A stretch of DNA of 64,000 bases, taken from Sulfitobacter sp. SK012. GTDB taxonomy: Bacteria; Pseudomonadota; Alphaproteobacteria; Rhodobacterales; Rhodobacteraceae. Location: contig NZ_CP025804.1 of assembly GCF_003352085.1 (NCBI RefSeq), positions 558,001 through 622,000 of the forward strand, in the 5' to 3' direction. Each line of letters begins with the position of its first letter. The stretch's first letter is position 1. This document shows positions 37,042-46,628 of this stretch, piece after piece. The position numbers and the translations under genes were made by a program. The notes under the pieces are model-generated. The model was not told the origin of the DNA. It did not search any database and saw only the letters and a list, made by a program, of their open reading frames with translations.

Positions 37042-37932
37042 TTGGCGGACGAGACGCACCACAAAGACGGGCAGGATTTGAACGCGCCGTCGACAGAGCA
37101 GGTCAACCCTATCATATACGACCGCAGCAGCCTGTCCTATGCCTCCACCTTTAAGGACCCGTTGAAATCAGCCATCATTTCCCTGATGGAGTTGTTTACT
37201 GGCAAGCTGACGGTTCTGCGCATGGTCCGCAAATTCGAGCAGCGGGGGGCACCGACCGGTCAGGCATTCTGGCGTGCGGCACTGGATACAATGGGGATCG
37301 ATCTGACGACCCCGCAGTCGCAACTGGACCTGATCCCGAAAGAAGGCCCTGTGATTGTTGTGGCAAACCATCCGCACGGTATGGTGGATGGCATGATTTT
37401 TGCGGATCTCATTGGACGGGTCCGACCGGATTACCGCATTTTGACCCGTTCGTTGCTGACGTCCATCGACGAGGTTGCTGGCAGTTACATGATACCAGTG
37501 CCCTTCCCGCATGAACCCGACGCACAGCGCAAAGGGGTCGAAATGCGTGCCAATGCGATGGCTCATCTCAAGGCTGGCGGCGTGGTGGCGCTTTTCCCAT
37601 CTGGTGTTGTGGCAACTTCTGAGACCTGGTTTGGTCCTGCGGTTGAAGCGGAATGGAGTGTCTTTACAGCAAAGATGATCCGCCGCTCTGGTGCTATCGT
37701 TGTTCCGATGAAATTTCCGGGCCAAAATAGCCGAGCCTATCAAATCGCCAACAAGTTGAGCCCAATGCTGCGCCAAGGTCTTTTGCTGCATGAGGTTGTG
37801 CACAGCTGCAACAAACCTCAGGGTCCGGTTGTGGGCGCGCCCATAACGCTGTCTGAAATCGATGAACATGCTGATGACCCGCGGGCGTTCATGGCTTGGC
37901 TCCGGGCACGTACCTTAGCTCTCAAAGACTAA
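37042..37932 (+). CDS. PlsC-type lysophospholipid acyltransferase family protein
   Basis: A 296-residue acyltransferase-like protein. The active-site block reads VVANHPHGMVDGMIFADLIG, the NHPxGxxDG variant of the HX4D motif seen in a lysophospholipid/hemolysin-like subgroup, and ALFPSGVVATSETWFGPAVE supplies the second block (FPxG). The substrate could be lyso-ornithine lipid or a lysophospholipid; that is inference. The start is TTG 37042, which leaves little space after ptsH. No strong membrane helix is obvious, so peripheral membrane association is likely. Confidence 0.83.
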   Translation: MADETHHKDGQDLNAPSTEQVNPIIYDRSSLSYASTFKDPLKSAIISLMELFTGKLTVLRMVRKFEQRGAPTGQAFWRAALDTMGIDLTTPQSQLDLIPKEGPVIVVANHPHGMVDGMIFADLIGRVRPDYRILTRSLLTSIDEVAGSYMIPVPFPHEPDAQRKGVEMRANAMAHLKAGGVVALFPSGVVATSETWFGPAVEAEWSVFTAKMIRRSGAIVVPMKFPGQNSRAYQIANKLSPMLRQGLLLHEVVHSCNKPQGPVVGAPITLSEIDEHADDPRAFMAWLRARTLALKD

Positions 37933-37990
37933 TGCCTGCATCTCTGCTGAGTGGTTCTGGGGACTGTCCCAATCACCATCTCAAAACGCA

Positions 37991-38866
37991 TCAGCGCGTT
38001 GGGACTGGGAACTCGCCTCGGTAATCATAAAACCCACGCTGTGTTTTGCGGCCCAGCCAGCCTGCTTCGACATATTTGGTCAAAAGCGGACAAGGGCGGT
38101 ATTTAGTATCTGCCAGCCCATCATGCAGCACGTTCATGATCGCAAGGCAGGTGTCCAAACCAATGAAATCCGCAAGCTCCAGCGGGCCCATCGGGTGGTT
38201 TGCGCCAAGCTTCATGGAACTGTCGATGGATTTAACATTTCCGACCCCTTCATACAGGGTATAGACCGCCTCGTTGATCATCGGCATTAGGATGCGGTTG
38301 ACGATAAAGGCGGGGAAATCTTCGGCCGACGCAGCCGTCTTTTCAAGTTTATCGACCACTGTTTTACAGGCGGCAAACGTCTCTTCGTCCGTGGCTATTC
38401 CGCGGATCAGTTCGACCAGTTGCATGACTGGGACAGGGTTCATGAAGTGAAACCCCATGAACTTTTCAGGCCGATCCGTACGGCTTGCCAGGCGCGTTAT
38501 GGAAATGGACGAGGTGTTTGATGTCAGGATCGTCGTGGGTTTTAAATGAGGAATAAGGTCCTCAAAGATCGCCTGCTTAACCGTCTCACGCTCTGTCGCG
38601 GCTTCGATAATCAGGTCGCTCTTGCCCAGATCGATCAATGTCGGGGTTGTTGTGATCCGTGTAAGGGCATCGTTCATGGCTGCTTCGCTGATCTTACCGC
38701 GGCTGACTTGCCGGCTCATGTTGCCGCGCATGATCTCAATTGAGGCCGCTAGCGCATCCTCGCTTACATCAGTCAGCATCACATCAAAGCCCGCAAGGGA
38801 CATCACATGTGCAATGCCATTGCCCATCTGGCCTGCGCCCACGATACCGATTTTCTGGATTTCCAT
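37991..38866 (-). CDS. 3-hydroxybutyryl-CoA dehydrogenase
   Basis: NAD(P)-dependent oxidoreductase interconverting 3-hydroxybutyryl-CoA and acetoacetyl-CoA. The 291-residue protein has the Rossmann motif IGIVGAGQMGNGIAHVMS, the catalytic His-Glu region MGFHFMNPVPVMQLVELIRG, and the helical C-terminal domain with GANHPMGPLELADFIGLD. No crotonase domain is fused, so it is the short Hbd type. It is monocistronic. With Mcd and EtfAB it fits a role in C4 acyl-CoA metabolism, including polyhydroxybutyrate or the ethylmalonyl-CoA route. Confidence 0.94.
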   Translation of the reverse strand: MEIQKIGIVGAGQMGNGIAHVMSLAGFDVMLTDVSEDALAASIEIMRGNMSRQVSRGKISEAAMNDALTRITTTPTLIDLGKSDLIIEAATERETVKQAIFEDLIPHLKPTTILTSNTSSISITRLASRTDRPEKFMGFHFMNPVPVMQLVELIRGIATDEETFAACKTVVDKLEKTAASAEDFPAFIVNRILMPMINEAVYTLYEGVGNVKSIDSSMKLGANHPMGPLELADFIGLDTCLAIMNVLHDGLADTKYRPCPLLTKYVEAGWLGRKTQRGFYDYRGEFPVPTR

Positions 38867-39023
38867 GGCCTGTCCTTTGCTGCTTTGTGGATACCATAGG
38901 GCGCTGATGGGAGGGGCCGCAAGGGCGCCAGATCGCTAAAGCTTTGGTTAAATTCACCCCTTAAGCGAATCGCAACGCCGCTGAGAAATATTGGCCATGG
39001 GTGAGTTAAAAGGAGTGGCTGTT

Positions 39024-39860
39024 ATGAGCTATGGTGCATTGGGGCCGGGGGCCCTTGATTATCTTCCGTGTCGATATGGCACGTCAAAATTGCTGTTTAG
39101 GGGGCCGCGACGCTCCCTTGATAGCCCTTATGTGGCGTTTTTGGGTGGCACAGAGACGTATGGCAAGTTCATCACGCAACCCTTTGCGGACCGGGTTGAA
39201 GAAGGGACAGGCATACCATCAGTCAATTTCGGGTGTTTGAATGCGGGCATTGATGTCTTTGCGCATGACCCGTTTGTGATCGGGGCTGCGTCCAAGGCCC
39301 GGGTCAGCGTGGTGCAAGTGCTGGGGGCTGCAAATATGACAAATCGATTCTATTCCGTGCACCCGCGCCGCAATGACCGTTTCATTGGGGCGTCAAAACT
39401 GCTGAGCACGATCTATAGTGACGTTGATTTTGCAGAGTTTCATTTTACTAAACACATGCTTAATCGTTTGTTGTTGGTGTCGCCGGCACGATTTGAATCG
39501 GTTCAAACTGAGCTTCAACAGGCCTGGGTGGCCCGGATGCGGCTCTTGCTGGGCCAAATTGGGAAAAGAACGATTCTGCTGTGGTTCGCTCAACATGCGC
39601 CGGGCAATGATCTTGTCCTGAACGAGGATGGGGAGCTTGGGCAAGATCCACTTTTTGTGACGCGTGAAATGATGGATCAATTGGCAGATTGCGCTGCTGA
39701 AGTGGTGGAGGTGCCTGCATCTCCAAGCGCCATTGAAGCCGGCAATGAAGGTATGGTTTACGATGAATTGGAAACATCCGCGGCAAGCGAGATGCTGGGT
39801 CCGGTTGCGCATCAAGAAGTCGCAGATCGGCTGATCGAGCCAATCAAACGCATGATGTAA
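39024..39860 (+). CDS. DUF6473-family protein of unknown function
   Basis: A 278-residue soluble protein. The start MSYGALGPGALDYLPCRYG follows a strong ribosome site (AAAAGGAG, 8-base spacer), so ATG 39024 is preferred over starts at 38991 and 38997. YVAFLGGTETYGKFITQPFA looks like a Gly-Thr-Glu nucleophile-type turn, and FGCLNAGIDVF follows; the pattern is what I recall as DUF6473 in Roseobacter genomes, possibly an SGNH- or sulfotransferase-like fold, not established. It stands alone between hbd and etfA and ends in a strong hairpin. Confidence 0.7.
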   Translation: MSYGALGPGALDYLPCRYGTSKLLFRGPRRSLDSPYVAFLGGTETYGKFITQPFADRVEEGTGIPSVNFGCLNAGIDVFAHDPFVIGAASKARVSVVQVLGAANMTNRFYSVHPRRNDRFIGASKLLSTIYSDVDFAEFHFTKHMLNRLLLVSPARFESVQTELQQAWVARMRLLLGQIGKRTILLWFAQHAPGNDLVLNEDGELGQDPLFVTREMMDQLADCAAEVVEVPASPSAIEAGNEGMVYDELETSAASEMLGPVAHQEVADRLIEPIKRMM

Positions 39861-39862
39861 AT

Positions 39863-39896
39863 GATAAAGGCCCGCCAACAATGGCGGGCCTTTATC
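39863..39896. terminator. Bidirectional hairpin terminator
   Basis: A perfect 14-bp inverted repeat (GATAAAGGCCCGCC / GGCGGGCCTTTATC) with a 6-base loop between the convergent DUF6473 gene and etfA. The T run is only three bases on either side, so termination may be weaker than at 30551. Confidence 0.75.
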
Positions 39897-39924
39897 GAAT
39901 TGAGCGAAGCGCCCGGGGCTGCTG

Positions 39925-40851
39925 TTACAGTTTTTCGATCAGATCGGGCACTGCTTCGAAAAGGTCGGCAACCAATCCGTAGTCGGCAACCTGAAAGATA
40001 GGAGCTTCTTCGTCTTTGTTGATCGCGACGATGATCTTGCTGTCTTTCATGCCAGCAAGGTGCTGGATAGCACCTGAAATGCCGACGGCGACATAAAGAT
40101 CAGGGGCCACAACCTTGCCCGTCTGGCCAACCTGCCAGTCGTTCGGGGCATAGCCGCTGTCGACGGCAGCGCGCGACGCACCGACGGCAGCGCCCAGCTT
40201 GTCTGCCAGCTTTTCGATCAGGGCAAAATCATCTTCAGACCCGACACCGCGACCACCTGAAACGACGACACCCGCCGAAGTCAGTTCTGGACGGTCGCTT
40301 GCGGCAACTTTGTCTTCGACCCATTCAGACAAGCCGGGGTCTGCAACGGCACCAATGGTTTCGACGGGAGCCGAGCCGCCGGTTCCAGCCGCATCAAAAG
40401 TCGACACACGGAAAGTGATAACTTTCTTGGCGTCTTTCGACTTCACGGTTTGCACCGCGTTGCCCGCGTAAATGGGACGCTCGAACGTGTCCGCATCCAC
40501 AACACCAGACGCATCAGAAATGATCTGAACGTCGAGCAATGCCGCAACGCGGGGCATCACATTTTTAGCATCTGTCGTCGCCGGTGCAACGATGTGATCA
40601 TAATCACCCGCCAGCGACACGATGAGTGCAGCAGTCGATTCTGCCATACGGTGACCCAAAGAGGCGTCCTCAGCGACGAGCACCTTGGCCACGCCGTCGA
40701 TTGTGGCGGCAGCTTCACCGGCTGCAGCAGCAGAGCCGCCTGCAGCCAATACAACTACATCGCCCAATTGCTTTGCCGCTGTTACGGCCTTGGCCGTCGC
40801 GTCCATCGCCAATGCGCCATCGGTCACTTCTGCAAGGAGAAGAACAGCCAT
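39925..40851 (-). CDS. etfA: Electron transfer flavoprotein alpha subunit
   Basis: Binds FAD and, with EtfB, carries electrons from acyl-CoA and other dehydrogenases to ETF-ubiquinone oxidoreductase. The 308-residue protein has the C-terminal FAD signature [20 protein letters not shown] and [20 protein letters not shown], with [14 protein letters not shown] upstream of it. Its ATG shares one base with the etfB stop (TAATG). It is the natural electron acceptor for the Mcd-type dehydrogenase in this window. Confidence 0.97.
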   Translation of the reverse strand: MAVLLLAEVTDGALAMDATAKAVTAAKQLGDVVVLAAGGSAAAAGEAAATIDGVAKVLVAEDASLGHRMAESTAALIVSLAGDYDHIVAPATTDAKNVMPRVAALLDVQIISDASGVVDADTFERPIYAGNAVQTVKSKDAKKVITFRVSTFDAAGTGGSAPVETIGAVADPGLSEWVEDKVAASDRPELTSAGVVVSGGRGVGSEDDFALIEKLADKLGAAVGASRAAVDSGYAPNDWQVGQTGKVVAPDLYVAVGISGAIQHLAGMKDSKIIVAINKDEEAPIFQVADYGLVADLFEAVPDLIEKL

Positions 40852-41609
40852 TATACAGCCCCCACTTCTTTGAGTTTCGCGACCAGCTCATCGACCGAGC
40901 CAACCTTGATGCCGGCCGCACGTGTTTCAGGCTCGACAGTTTTTACGATTTCCAAGCGGTTGGAAACATCCACGCCATAATCCTCAGGCGTCTTCTCATC
41001 CATCTGCTTTTTCTTGGCCTTCATGATGTTAGGCAACGAGGCATAGCGCGGCTCGTTCAAGCGCAGATCGACGGTTACGATCGTTGGCATGCTGACTTTG
41101 ATGGTCTGCATTCCGCCGTCAACTTCGCGCGTTACAACCGCATGTTCGCCTTCAATTGCGACTTCAGAAGCAAAGGTGGCTTGGCTCCAACCCAACAGAG
41201 CGGACAGCATTTGACCTGTCGCGTTCATGTCGTTGTCGATGGCTTGCTTGCCTGCCAGAACGAGGCCCGGCTTTTCTTCGTCGACGATCGCCTTGAGGAT
41301 TTTGGCGACGGCCAGCGGCTCAATGTCGTTGTGCACATCGTCGGTCGCAACCACCAGGATCGCGCGGTCTGCACCCATTGCAAGAGCGGTGCGCAGCGTT
41401 TCTTGAGATTGCTTTACACCTACGGAGACGGCGATGATTTCATCCGCCTGACCCGCTTCTTTGAGCCGGATCGCCTGTTCGACAGAAATCTCGTCAAACG
41501 GGTTCATCGACATTTTAACATTGGCAAGATCAACCCCGGAACCGTCCGCTTTTACACGCACTTTCACATTGTAGTCGATCACGCGTTTGACAGGTACGAG
41601 CACCTTCAT
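40851..41609 (-). CDS. etfB: Electron transfer flavoprotein beta subunit
   Basis: The 252-residue AMP-binding partner of EtfA. It starts [20 protein letters not shown], followed by [28 protein letters not shown] and the recognition-loop region [19 protein letters not shown] near the C terminus. First gene of the etfB-etfA pair, one-base overlap. The 159 bases upstream, to the cobalamin adenosyltransferase stop, hold no gene I can support; a promoter is expected there. Confidence 0.97.
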   Translation of the reverse strand: MKVLVPVKRVIDYNVKVRVKADGSGVDLANVKMSMNPFDEISVEQAIRLKEAGQADEIIAVSVGVKQSQETLRTALAMGADRAILVVATDDVHNDIEPLAVAKILKAIVDEEKPGLVLAGKQAIDNDMNATGQMLSALLGWSQATFASEVAIEGEHAVVTREVDGGMQTIKVSMPTIVTVDLRLNEPRYASLPNIMKAKKKQMDEKTPEDYGVDVSNRLEIVKTVEPETRAAGIKVGSVDELVAKLKEVGAV

Positions 41610-41768
41610 GAGCGTTCTTCTCCTTAGTTACGACTCAGCACGCGGCTGGCCTTCGTTCATCTTGATGCAAGGTTTAGCGAAGCCAGAGCAGGCGAAACAG
41701 GGTAAAATCGGCATATGTGGCATCATGGACGCCGCGTTTTGTGTTTTTTGTGCTTTGCAAAGGGGTTG

Positions 41769-42347
41769 TCAGACCTCCCGATTGGCACCTGGCACCCAAA
41801 GCACGTCATCCTTGCCGCCGTTGTTGGCCACCCGTGCAGCGACGAAAAACCAATCGCTTAGTCGATTGAGATAGCGGACCGTGACCGGGTTTACCTCAGA
41901 AAGACCGGAAAGCTCGACCGCTAGGCGTTCGGCCCGGCGTGCGACAGTACGACACACATGCAAGGACGCGGCCAGCTCAGAGCCGCCGGGCAAAATGAAG
42001 CTGAGCAAAGGTTCTAACGCCGCATTCATTACGTCAATTTCTTGCTCCAGGCGGTCGACTTGCGAATCCACCAAGCGCAGCGGTGGATATTCCGCCTCGG
42101 CGTCTGCAGACAAATCGGGACGGCACAAATCCGCGCCGAGATCAAAAAGGTCATTCTGAATCAGGCTCAAAGCCTTGTCCGTGTCGCCGGTAGCTTTCAG
42201 ACGAGCAACGCCGACAAAGCAGTTTAGCTCATCGCTGGTCCCGTAGGCCTCGACCCTTGGATCATGTTTTGGAACACGCGCACCATTTCCCAAGGCGGTA
42301 TCGCCTTTGTCGCCGGTACGGGTATAAATTTTGTTTAGAACAACCAT
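41769..42347 (-). CDS. ATP:cob(I)alamin adenosyltransferase, PduO type
   Basis: Makes adenosylcobalamin, the coenzyme of mutases such as methylmalonyl- and ethylmalonyl-CoA mutase. The 192-residue protein has the PduO signature KIYTRTGDKGDTALGNGARV and HDPRVEAYGTSDELNCFVG, plus the ATP/Co-binding helix RTVARRAERLAVELS. Its start is one base from the stop of the small twin-TM gene upstream, so they are co-transcribed. Together with cobC/cobD it marks B12 use and synthesis in this organism. Confidence 0.95.
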   Translation of the reverse strand: MVVLNKIYTRTGDKGDTALGNGARVPKHDPRVEAYGTSDELNCFVGVARLKATGDTDKALSLIQNDLFDLGADLCRPDLSADAEAEYPPLRLVDSQVDRLEQEIDVMNAALEPLLSFILPGGSELAASLHVCRTVARRAERLAVELSGLSEVNPVTVRYLNRLSDWFFVAARVANNGGKDDVLWVPGANREV

Positions 42348-42348
42348 G

Positions 42349-42552
42349 TTAGCCTGCCTGTTTTTTGAAATAGACGTATGCGAGGATCAGCAGTACGGCG
42401 ATGAATTGTGCGACAATCCGCATACGCATTAGCTTGTTCGAGTTGCGTTTGTTGAACCCACCGCCCCCTGCAAATCCACCAAGGCCGAGCATCAAAATGA
42501 TAACGACCGCTGCGATAGCGACAAGGATGAGGGCGAAAAATGGATCAGACAT
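42349..42552 (-). CDS. Twin transmembrane helix small protein
   Basis: A 67-residue membrane protein with two helices, FFALILVAIAAVVIILMLGL and RIVAQFIAVLLILAYVYF, separated by a Gly-rich loop and a basic stretch NKRNSNKLMRMR. This layout resembles the HIG1-domain-like small proteins common in alphaproteobacteria. No function is established. It is followed one base later by the adenosyltransferase gene. Confidence 0.8.
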   Translation of the reverse strand: MSDPFFALILVAIAAVVIILMLGLGGFAGGGGFNKRNSNKLMRMRIVAQFIAVLLILAYVYFKKQAG

Positions 42553-42611
42553 GGGATTTCCTTCTTGCGAAGATGAGATGTAGCGGGGCTTCGCGCTTCA
42601 GCAAGCCAAAA

Positions 42612-43442
42612 TCACCGACTCAGCACCCAATCTAGCGCGCGCGTCGGTAAGATGCGGCGCAAAATGCCCATCAAATATGTTGGTATCGTAACATAATAAC
42701 GGGCCTTTGGGCGTGGCTTTTCCAGCGCTTTGACCAACTTGCGCACAACCGCTTCGGGCGGCAATTCGAATTTGTTGGGTTTGTTTTCGGAATTATAAAG
42801 AAGACCAAGAAGCTCGGTTTCGTACTGGGTGGCGCGTGGTGAGGCCGCCCAGTCGATCCAGTGCTCGAAGTTTTTAATCGCATTGCTGCGAAATTTTGTG
42901 CCGATCGGCCCAGGTTCAATCAGCACGATCTTGATCGGGGTGTCGCGCATTTCAATCCGCAATGTGTCAGTGAGCCCCTCAATCGCAAATTTCGTTGCAT
43001 TATAGGCCCCCTTCCAAGGCATCGTAACCAACCCCAGAACCGATGAACACTGAACAATCCGTCCGTGACCTTGCGCGCGCATGATCGGCAAAACAGCCTG
43101 TGTCAGGCTGTGCCAACCAAAGAAGTTAGCTTCGAAAATGTCGCGCAGCGCGGCTGTTGGCAGGTCTTCTACAGCGCCGGGTATCGCGTAAGCCCCGTTG
43201 TTGAAGACCGCGTCCAATGTTCCGCCCGTGGCCTCCAGCACTTCAGCAAGCGCCGTGATGATGCTGTCTGGGTCGGAATAATCGAGCCGGGGGCTTTCAA
43301 AACCCTCCTGCCGCAAAACTGCGCAGTCAAGTTCTTGACGGCACGAAGCGAAAACTCTCCACCCCCGTGCGCGCAGACCGTGCGCTGCCGCGTAACCGAT
43401 GCCGCTGGAGCAACCGGTGATCAGAATGGAACGTGTCGACAT
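42612..43442 (-). CDS. SDR-family oxidoreductase
   Basis: A 276-residue short-chain dehydrogenase. The cofactor motif is SILITGCSSGIGYAAAHGL (TGxxxGIG), followed by FNNGAYAIPGAVED (the NNAG equivalent is NNGA), catalytic Ser in VQCSSVLGLV, and YNATKFAIEG carrying Tyr and Lys. It resembles the retinol/17-beta-HSD-like SDRs of marine bacteria; the substrate is unknown. The start codon lies directly after an intrinsic-terminator-like hairpin, which leaves no recognisable ribosome-binding site. Confidence 0.9.
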   Translation of the reverse strand: MSTRSILITGCSSGIGYAAAHGLRARGWRVFASCRQELDCAVLRQEGFESPRLDYSDPDSIITALAEVLEATGGTLDAVFNNGAYAIPGAVEDLPTAALRDIFEANFFGWHSLTQAVLPIMRAQGHGRIVQCSSVLGLVTMPWKGAYNATKFAIEGLTDTLRIEMRDTPIKIVLIEPGPIGTKFRSNAIKNFEHWIDWAASPRATQYETELLGLLYNSENKPNKFELPPEAVVRKLVKALEKPRPKARYYVTIPTYLMGILRRILPTRALDWVLSR

Positions 43443-43443
43443 G

Positions 43444-43469
43444 AAAAAGGCCCCGCGCGATGTGGGGCC
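43444..43469 (-). terminator. Intrinsic terminator of the SH3 gene, abutting the SDR start codon
   Basis: On the minus strand, GGCCCC, a 9-base loop, then GGGGCC followed by TTTTT. The hairpin ends one base before the SDR ATG (43442-43440). It can stop transcripts from the SH3-domain gene upstream; if transcripts pass through, it would hide the SDR translation start. Confidence 0.7.
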
Positions 43470-43504
43470 CGTGTTGGAGTGTTTTCAACCGTTTGGCAAT
43501 GAGC

Positions 43505-44107
43505 CTAGCCGGACGTAAGCAGAAAATCGGCCATCCAGCCTTCGGGGCTGCCATCGACGGGTCGCATCCGGACCCAGCCTGTGCCTGTGTCTTCGATCAC
43601 TTCGACCGTGTCACCGCGTTCTAGCTTGTTCACGACGCTGTAGTCCGTGCTGGGACCGCCGCGTACATTGACGCGGTTGCCGGACACTTCGCGGATATCT
43701 CCGCCCTGACTTATAGCTGTGACTTGAAAGGGATCGGCACCGGCGCCATTTGGCACGATCAGGCTGGGAATGATCAGGCTTGGGATAATCGCAGGCGTAT
43801 CGGCGCTTGATGTGACGGTTGCGCTTGTCGCTCCGTTTTCGATCTCAGGGGTATCAACCACAGGAGTTTCAGTCAGCGATGTAAGGTTCAGCGCGACGCG
43901 GGTCACGGCATCGATTTGATCAGTGGTCGGAACCTCAGCGACGATTTCAGTCGTATCGGTCGCGGTGTCGAGCGGTGAAGCCGCAACGGCAGGTGCTGCG
44001 ATCACATTCGCCATGCGCACGCTTGCGGGCTCAAAACCAGCGCCTCCGCTCATTTGATAGAATGCAAATAGGAGAAACCCGAAGGTTAAAATAATAAAAG
44101 TCTTCAT
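43505..44107 (-). CDS. SH3-domain protein, exported or membrane-anchored
   Basis: A 200-residue protein. The N terminus MKTFIILTFGFLLFAFYQMS is a membrane anchor or uncleaved signal peptide, followed by a long low-complexity Thr/Ala/Val/Pro region (about residues 30-125), then a bacterial SH3 domain: GNRVNVRGGPSTDYSVVNKL, RGDTVEVIEDTGTGWVRM, ending in GWMADFLLTSG. Such domains bind cell-wall or protein ligands in the periplasm. ATG 44107 has a TGGAG ribosome site; further starts upstream are unsupported. Confidence 0.87.
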   Translation of the reverse strand: MKTFIILTFGFLLFAFYQMSGGAGFEPASVRMANVIAAPAVAASPLDTATDTTEIVAEVPTTDQIDAVTRVALNLTSLTETPVVDTPEIENGATSATVTSSADTPAIIPSLIIPSLIVPNGAGADPFQVTAISQGGDIREVSGNRVNVRGGPSTDYSVVNKLERGDTVEVIEDTGTGWVRMRPVDGSPEGWMADFLLTSG

Positions 44108-44296
44108 GAAATCACTCCAAACAAGCCACTCGTAAATCAACGCGCAGCACCCCTTAACACTTCAATAGCAAATTCCGATGATTCTTTTGAGGGAAAAGTT
44201 AACCTAACTTTCCCCGTCGCCTGTCGGCAACAAACTGAACGCAAAGTTGCAAAGCGGTGCTTGTCGGTCGACGCAGGCTTGGCTACACCACTCCAG

Positions 44297-46615
44297 ATGT
44301 CGCAGATTACCGATCCTACGCCTCCGGGCAGCCAAGATGTTTCAGAGCCCCTTCGCCGGGCTTTGGGCGATAGGTATCTGACGTATGCTCTCAGCACGAT
44401 TATGCACCGCGCGTTGCCAGATGCGCGCGACGGTCTGAAGCCTGTCCACCGGCGTATCCTTTATGCGATGCACCGGCTGCGGTTGAATTCCACGGGTGGT
44501 TTTCTGAAATCTGCAAAGATCAGCGGCGACACGATGGGGGATTTCCACCCCCACGGTGACGCAGCGATCTATGATGCGATGGCGCGCCTCGCGCAGGAAT
44601 TTAACGTTCGTTATCCGTTGGTTGACGGACAGGGGAACTTTGGCAATATCGACGGGGATAACCCTGCCGCATCGCGCTATACCGAAGCGCGCATGACTGC
44701 AGTAGCAGAAGCGCTGCTCGAAGGTTTGGCCGAGAACGCCGTTGATTTTCGCGATAACTATGATGGCCGGCTGACCGAACCCGTCGTACTGCCAGCGCAG
44801 TTTCCAAACCTTTTGGCCAATGGATCATCTGGGATTGCTGTGGGTATGGCCACAAACATTCCACCTCACAACATCGCAGAGCTTTGTGACGCTTGCATCC
44901 ATCTGATCAAAACACCGGATGCGCGCGATGACACGTTGCTGAACTATGTGCCCGGTCCCGATTTTCCGACGGGCGGGATTATTGTTGAACCGCCAGAAAA
45001 TATTGCCACCGCTTACCGCACCGGTAAGGGTGGGTTTCGGTTGCGGTGCCGGTGGGAAGTAGAAGATTTAGGGCGTGGCCAGTGGCAAATCGTCGTCACT
45101 GAGATCCCGTATCAGGTCCAAAAGTCCAAACTGATCGAAAAGATCGCCGAGACCATTCAGACTAAGAAAATCCCCATTCTGGGTGATGTGCGTGATGAAA
45201 GCGCCGAAGACATCCGCCTCATTCTTGAGCCGCGCTCCAAAAACGTGGACCCCGAAGTTTTGATGGGGATGCTCTACCGCAACTCTGATCTTGAGGTACG
45301 GTTTTCGCTCAACATGAACGTGTTGATTGATGGCGTCACGCCCAAGGTCTGCTCGATGAAGGAAGTGCTGCAGGCCTTTTTGGATCACCGACGTGAGGTG
45401 CTGCAGCGGCGCTCGCTTTTCCGGATGGAAAAAATCGACCACCGACTTGAGGTGCTCGAAGGGTTCATTGTCGCGTTCCTTAACCTTGACCGCGTGATCG
45501 ATATTATCCGCTATGACGACGATCCCAAGGCTGCGCTGATGGCGGAGGATTGGAGCAAGGCGCACGTCCGTGCCCGCGATGAGGCCGATTATGTGCCGCC
45601 TGCGCCCGGCGGTAGTGAGCTGTCAGAGGTGCAAGCCGAAGCGATTTTGAACATGCGGCTGCGGTCCTTGCGCCGTCTCGAAGAGATGGAGCTGCTGCGC
45701 GAACAATCAGCTTTGATGGAAGAGCGCGCCGGCCTTGAGGACCTTCTGGAATCCGATGAGCTGCAGTGGAACAGCATCACCGATCAGCTGCGCGCAACCA
45801 AAAAACAGTTTGGCAAAGACTGGGTGATTGACAGCGTTGATTGCGGCGCGCGCCGCACCACATTTGCCGAAGCGGGCGAAGTCGAAGACGTGCCAATCGA
45901 GGCGATGATCGACCGTGAGCCCATTACGGTTGTCTGCTCCGAGATGGGTTGGATCCGAGCGATGACCGGGCATATTGATCTCAACCGCGAGCTCAAGTTC
46001 AAAGACGGTGATGGCCCGAGCTTTATTTTCCACGCGGAAACAACGGACCGTCTGTTGGTGTTTGGCTCGAACGGCCGGTTCTATACAATTTCTGCAGTGA
46101 ATTTGCCCGGTGGTCGCGGAATGGGCGAGCCTTTGCGTTTGATCGTGGATCTGCCCAACGAGGCGCAAATTATCGCTTTGTTTATTCACGATCCGGCGCG
46201 CAAGTTACTGGTAGCCTCCAGCGCGGGCGATGGATTTATCGTGCCAGAGGCAGAAGTTGCCGCGCAAACCCGCAGCGGCAAACAGGCATTGAACGTGCGC
46301 GGCGATGTGCGTGCGATGATCTGTTCCGCTGTGAAGGGCGATCACGTAGCGGTCGTTGGCGAAAACCGAAAAGTGTTGGTTTTCCCGCTCGATGAATTGC
46401 CGCAGATGGGCCGCGGCAAGGGCGTACGTTTGCAAAAATACAAGGACGGCGGGCTGTCGGATGCGACAACCTTTGTGCTCGAAGAGGGGCTGAGTTGGCT
46501 CGATCCGGCAGGCCGAACTCGGACCGAAACTGCTTTGCAGGAATGGACCGCCAAACGAGCAACGGCGGGACGTATGGCCCCGCGTGGCTTCCCCCGTGAC
46601 AACCGGTTTAACTGA
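44297..46615 (+). CDS. parC: DNA topoisomerase IV subunit A
   Basis: Decatenates chromosomes with ParE. The 772-residue protein has the breakage-reunion domain (SEPLRRALGDRYLTYALSTI, GLKPVHRRILYAMH), the quinolone-region block GDTMGDFHPHGDAAIYDAM and the active-site tyrosine in ASRYTEARMT (Tyr128), then a coiled coil and C-terminal blades from about residue 520. The length and lack of a strict GyrA box favour ParC over GyrA. ATG 44297 is preferred; a TTG 36 bases upstream is also in frame and neither has a strong ribosome site. Confidence 0.93.
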   Translation: MSQITDPTPPGSQDVSEPLRRALGDRYLTYALSTIMHRALPDARDGLKPVHRRILYAMHRLRLNSTGGFLKSAKISGDTMGDFHPHGDAAIYDAMARLAQEFNVRYPLVDGQGNFGNIDGDNPAASRYTEARMTAVAEALLEGLAENAVDFRDNYDGRLTEPVVLPAQFPNLLANGSSGIAVGMATNIPPHNIAELCDACIHLIKTPDARDDTLLNYVPGPDFPTGGIIVEPPENIATAYRTGKGGFRLRCRWEVEDLGRGQWQIVVTEIPYQVQKSKLIEKIAETIQTKKIPILGDVRDESAEDIRLILEPRSKNVDPEVLMGMLYRNSDLEVRFSLNMNVLIDGVTPKVCSMKEVLQAFLDHRREVLQRRSLFRMEKIDHRLEVLEGFIVAFLNLDRVIDIIRYDDDPKAALMAEDWSKAHVRARDEADYVPPAPGGSELSEVQAEAILNMRLRSLRRLEEMELLREQSALMEERAGLEDLLESDELQWNSITDQLRATKKQFGKDWVIDSVDCGARRTTFAEAGEVEDVPIEAMIDREPITVVCSEMGWIRAMTGHIDLNRELKFKDGDGPSFIFHAETTDRLLVFGSNGRFYTISAVNLPGGRGMGEPLRLIVDLPNEAQIIALFIHDPARKLLVASSAGDGFIVPEAEVAAQTRSGKQALNVRGDVRAMICSAVKGDHVAVVGENRKVLVFPLDELPQMGRGKGVRLQKYKDGGLSDATTFVLEEGLSWLDPAGRTRTETALQEWTAKRATAGRMAPRGFPRDNRFN

Positions 46616-46628
46616 TCCCACGGGCCAG

